Of a stretch of DNA of 5,008 nt, positions 4,931 to 5,008 are shown in pieces. Made by a program: the position numbers and the translations under genes. The notes beneath the pieces were generated by a model that saw nothing but the letters and a program-made list of their open reading frames with translations, had not been told where the DNA came from and ran no database searches. The stretch comes from Acidobacteria bacterium UBA823 (lineage in GTDB: Bacteria; Acidobacteriota; Vicinamibacteria; Vicinamibacterales; UBA823): assembly GCA_002296225.1 (NCBI GenBank), contig DBHR01000108.1, positions 1 to 5,008 on the forward strand, given 5' to 3'. Position 1 is the stretch's first letter. Each line of letters begins with the position of its first letter.

Positions 4931-5008
4931 AGAACTTCTAGGCTCCTCCCCGCCAGCGGTAGCGTTAAGTCGCGGTCGGTGCCTTGCCTTGGATTTTCGG
5001 CGTCCACA

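Noticed and set aside
4931..5008. Possible 3' end of a minus-strand gene entering from the right edge
   Set aside because: Minus-strand frames end at TAA (4967-4965) and at TGA (4917-4915), but fewer than 35 residues are visible in each and none resembles a known protein end. No gene can be supported, and no terminator is evident after the NUDIX stop.

Overview
The window reads as gene-dense bacterial chromosome. By eye the base composition is moderately GC-rich (not computed). It shows Shine-Dalgarno sites, tight same-strand gene spacing, a peptide deformylase and a bacterial-type thymidylate synthase X. No mobile element, CRISPR array, tRNA or rRNA was seen. The lineage cannot be fixed from this sequence alone, but a selenoprotein gene implies a bacterium that inserts selenocysteine at UGA. 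This would suit several anaerobic or uncultured soil and subsurface lineages; that is inference.

Left half (1-2132), all minus strand and probably one operon, read right to left: a 4HBT-fold acyl-CoA thioesterase (2132-1674); a very small glutaredoxin-like selenoprotein (1677-1450) whose start overlaps the thioesterase stop as ATGA; a metallo-beta-lactamase-fold hydrolase of LACTB2 type (1339-539); and the N-terminal 157 residues of an M20 metallodipeptidase (472-1) that runs off the left edge.

The main discovery is the gene at 1450-1677. A standard gene caller leaves it as a blank of about 330 bases because it has two in-frame TGA codons. One TGA sits where glutaredoxins carry the nucleophilic Cys (U-P-Y-T). 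The other lies two codons before the true stop, so the protein ends Sec-Gly-Val-stop. A hairpin with the spacing of a bacterial SECIS follows each TGA; the second is a 7-bp perfect GC-rich stem. This matches the Sec-x-x-stop ('Uxx-star') glutaredoxin-like selenoprotein family as I remember it.

Right half (2154-5008): a double-length ThyX-type thymidylate synthase (+), divergent from the operon and probably starting at a TTG codon; peptide deformylase (-), convergent with ThyX and possibly leaderless; and a zinc-ribbon NUDIX hydrolase (+), divergent from the deformylase. The two divergent junctions share the octamer ATTATACG, which reads CGTATAAT (a perfect -10 hexamer) toward the minus-strand gene. 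These right-hand genes are housekeeping functions (dTMP synthesis, N-terminal protein maturation, nucleotide clean-up) with no evident pathway link to the selenoprotein. The last 78 bases hold no gene I can identify.
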